NCBI RefSeq assembly: GCF_013085465.1
Contig: NZ_CP049838.1
Location: 2,914,001-2,978,000, forward strand
Direction of reading: 5' to 3'
From: Streptomyces asoensis
GTDB lineage: Bacteria > Actinomycetota > Actinomycetes > Streptomycetales > Streptomycetaceae
Length of the DNA stretch: 64,000 bases
Of this stretch, positions 63,006 to 64,000 are shown in pieces (the stretch's first letter is position 1; each line of letters starts with the position of its first letter). The position numbers and the translations under genes were made by a program. The notes beneath the pieces were generated by a model. It was not told the DNA's origin, did not search any database, and saw only the letters and a program-made list of their open reading frames with translations.

Positions 63006-64000
63006 GTGAACACCGAGCGACCCGAGAACGACGACGCCGCGCGCGAGCCGGAAGAGACGGGTTCGGAGACGGCCAAGGCCGAGGAGGCCGAGGCCCAGGA
63101 GGCGCGGGCCGAGGACGCGCCGGCCGAAGAGGCCGGCGTTCCGGACGAGGAGGCCGGCCTCACCGACACTCCCGTCGGCTCCGATGCCGAGGCTCCCGCC
63201 GTTTCCGAGGCCGACGCCACCGCGGACGCCGACACCGACATCGACACCGGTCAGCGGACCCCCGCGTCCGAGGCCGTCGTCGACGCCACCGCCGACGCAG
63301 GCGGGACAGCCGCCGATCCCGGCTCCGGCGCGGACGAGCACCTCGTCGGGCCGGTGGCCGACGACGTGCCCCCGGCCGGCCCGCGGCGCCGCTCCCCCGT
63401 TCTCATCGCCTCCGTCGCGGCCGCCGTGCTGCTGGTGGGCGGGGGTGGGGCCTATCTGACCTCCAGCGCGGTCGGCGGCTCCGGTGGGGGCGCCGGCTCC
63501 GGGTCACCGTCCGGGGACGGCACGCCCGCGGCGCTCCTCCTGGACGACTACTCCGGGGGTACGGGTGCCCCCGAGGGCGGCACGAGCGGCATCGCACCCG
63601 GTGAGCCGAACCCCTACGGGGTGACCTACAAGGCCGACGGCACCCTTCCCGACGGTCCCGGCTCCGCGCCCGTGTACTGGGCGAAGGGCGAGGTCACGAA
63701 GGACGAGGTGGCCCGGCTGGCGAAGGCGCTGGGGGCCGAGGGGACGCCGGTCGTCGACGGGGAGGCCTGGAAGGTCGGCGCCGGGAACGACGGCTCGGGC
63801 CCGGTGCTGCGGGTGAACCGTCAGGCGCCGGGGATGTGGACGTTCACCCGGTACGCGCCCGGCACCGACAACTGCACGGCCGGCACCGACAAGTGCACCG
63901 TGACTCCCCCGGCCCGGTCCGGCGACCCGGTGAGCGAGGCGGCCGCGAAGAAGGCGGCGGCGCCGGTCCTGAAGGCGGTCGGGCAGGACGGCGCCGAGGT
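63006..64000 (+). CDS. Membrane-anchored acidic protein (truncated by window end)
   Basis: Open to the window edge, at least 331 aa. A disordered acidic N-terminus of about 125 residues (Glu/Ala/Asp-rich) precedes one membrane helix (SPVLIASVAAAVLLVGGGGAYL). A Gly/Ser-rich linker and an extracytoplasmic domain with a Cys pair (DNCTAGTDKCTV) follow. It is type II topology. GTG 63006 has GAAGGAG upstream. The C-terminus lies beyond the window. No function is recognised. Confidence 0.75.
   Translation, partial: MNTERPENDDAAREPEETGSETAKAEEAEAQEARAEDAPAEEAGVPDEEAGLTDTPVGSDAEAPAVSEADATADADTDIDTGQRTPASEAVVDATADAGGTAADPGSGADEHLVGPVADDVPPAGPRRRSPVLIASVAAAVLLVGGGGAYLTSSAVGGSGGGAGSGSPSGDGTPAALLLDDYSGGTGAPEGGTSGIAPGEPNPYGVTYKADGTLPDGPGSAPVYWAKGEVTKDEVARLAKALGAEGTPVVDGEAWKVGAGNDGSGPVLRVNRQAPGMWTFTRYAPGTDNCTAGTDKCTVTPPARSGDPVSEAAAKKAAAPVLKAVGQDGAE

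Overview
The window is a chromosomal stretch from a high-GC actinomycete, almost certainly a Streptomyces. The evidence is very strong third-position GC, frequent GTG/TTG starts, a single polypeptide carrying both anthranilate synthase activities, close relatives of the MacR/MacS two-component pair, a glkA-type glucokinase and a full cta/qcr respiratory cluster in the usual Streptomyces order. I see no rRNA, tRNA, CRISPR array, transposase, integrase or prophage. This is conserved core chromosome, and the interest lies in regulation and in unusual protein architectures rather than in a genomic island.

Layout. 0.1-8.1 kb: a methyltransferase and an HEPN-domain protein (both leftward), then a rightward operon of a degenerate ABC ATPase, a YhgE/Pip-type membrane protein and a TetR repressor, followed by a DUF4126 membrane protein and a phytoene-desaturase-like FAD oxidoreductase. 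8.1-15.5 kb: one-carbon and thiamine metabolism, with metF, thiE, an Rv2175c-type DNA-binding protein and an FAD reductase on the left strand, then a TPP riboswitch driving thiO-thiS-thiG. 15.6-20.1 kb: a PASTA-domain Ser/Thr kinase, endonuclease IV, a sulfite-oxidase-like molybdoenzyme, bacterioferritin, and an iron-box-controlled bacterioferritin-associated ferredoxin. 20.2-24.7 kb: aromatic amino-acid entry (class II DAHP synthase) divergent from a tryptophan leader peptide/attenuator and trpE(G), then a phosphofructokinase whose active site looks PPi-type. 24.9-34.3 kb: the MacRS-like pair, an acyltransferase, an esterase, glucokinase, an ArsA-like ATPase, an SRPBCC protein and a phosphoesterase. 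34.6-42.2 kb: a FadD15-like acyl-CoA ligase, a remnant of a GMC oxidoreductase, a PimB-like glycosyltransferase, a GT87-like membrane protein, a MATE exporter with its PadR regulator, and a lipoprotein metalloprotease. 42.2-50.4 kb: two NlpC/P60 hydrolases, an NYN-domain protein, rhomboid, an Lrp-like RAM protein, a SufS-like enzyme behind a SAM-IV riboswitch, and trpD. 50.5-59.9 kb: qcrB-qcrA-qcrC-ctaE and ctaF-ctaD-ctaC, interrupted by an orphan pseudo-receiver and an L,D-transpeptidase. 60.2-64 kb: a cysteine desulfurase fused to TusA, an adenosine-kinase-like PfkB enzyme, a small ORF, and a truncated membrane-anchored protein.

How it fits together. From memory, the backbone order (metF, Rv2175c-like, PASTA kinase, DAHP synthase, acyltransferase, ATPase, SRPBCC, fadD15, pimB', NlpC/P60, trpD, cta/qcr, PfkB) parallels Mycobacterium tuberculosis Rv2172c-Rv2202c, which suggests an ancient actinobacterial neighbourhood. 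Several RNA devices control it (TPP riboswitch, trp attenuator, SAM-IV riboswitch). Many genes have a -10 hexamer 6-8 nt before the start codon and so are probably leaderless. The observations I rate most worth following are the HEPN RNase-motif gene behind a DNA-damage-type promoter motif, a TetR operator shared by the ABC/YhgE operon and the acyl-CoA ligase, the desulfurase-TusA fusion, the SAM-IV-controlled SufS-like gene with a possible hexapeptide leader, a nested inverted repeat before an NlpC/P60 gene, and a GMC-oxidoreductase remnant.
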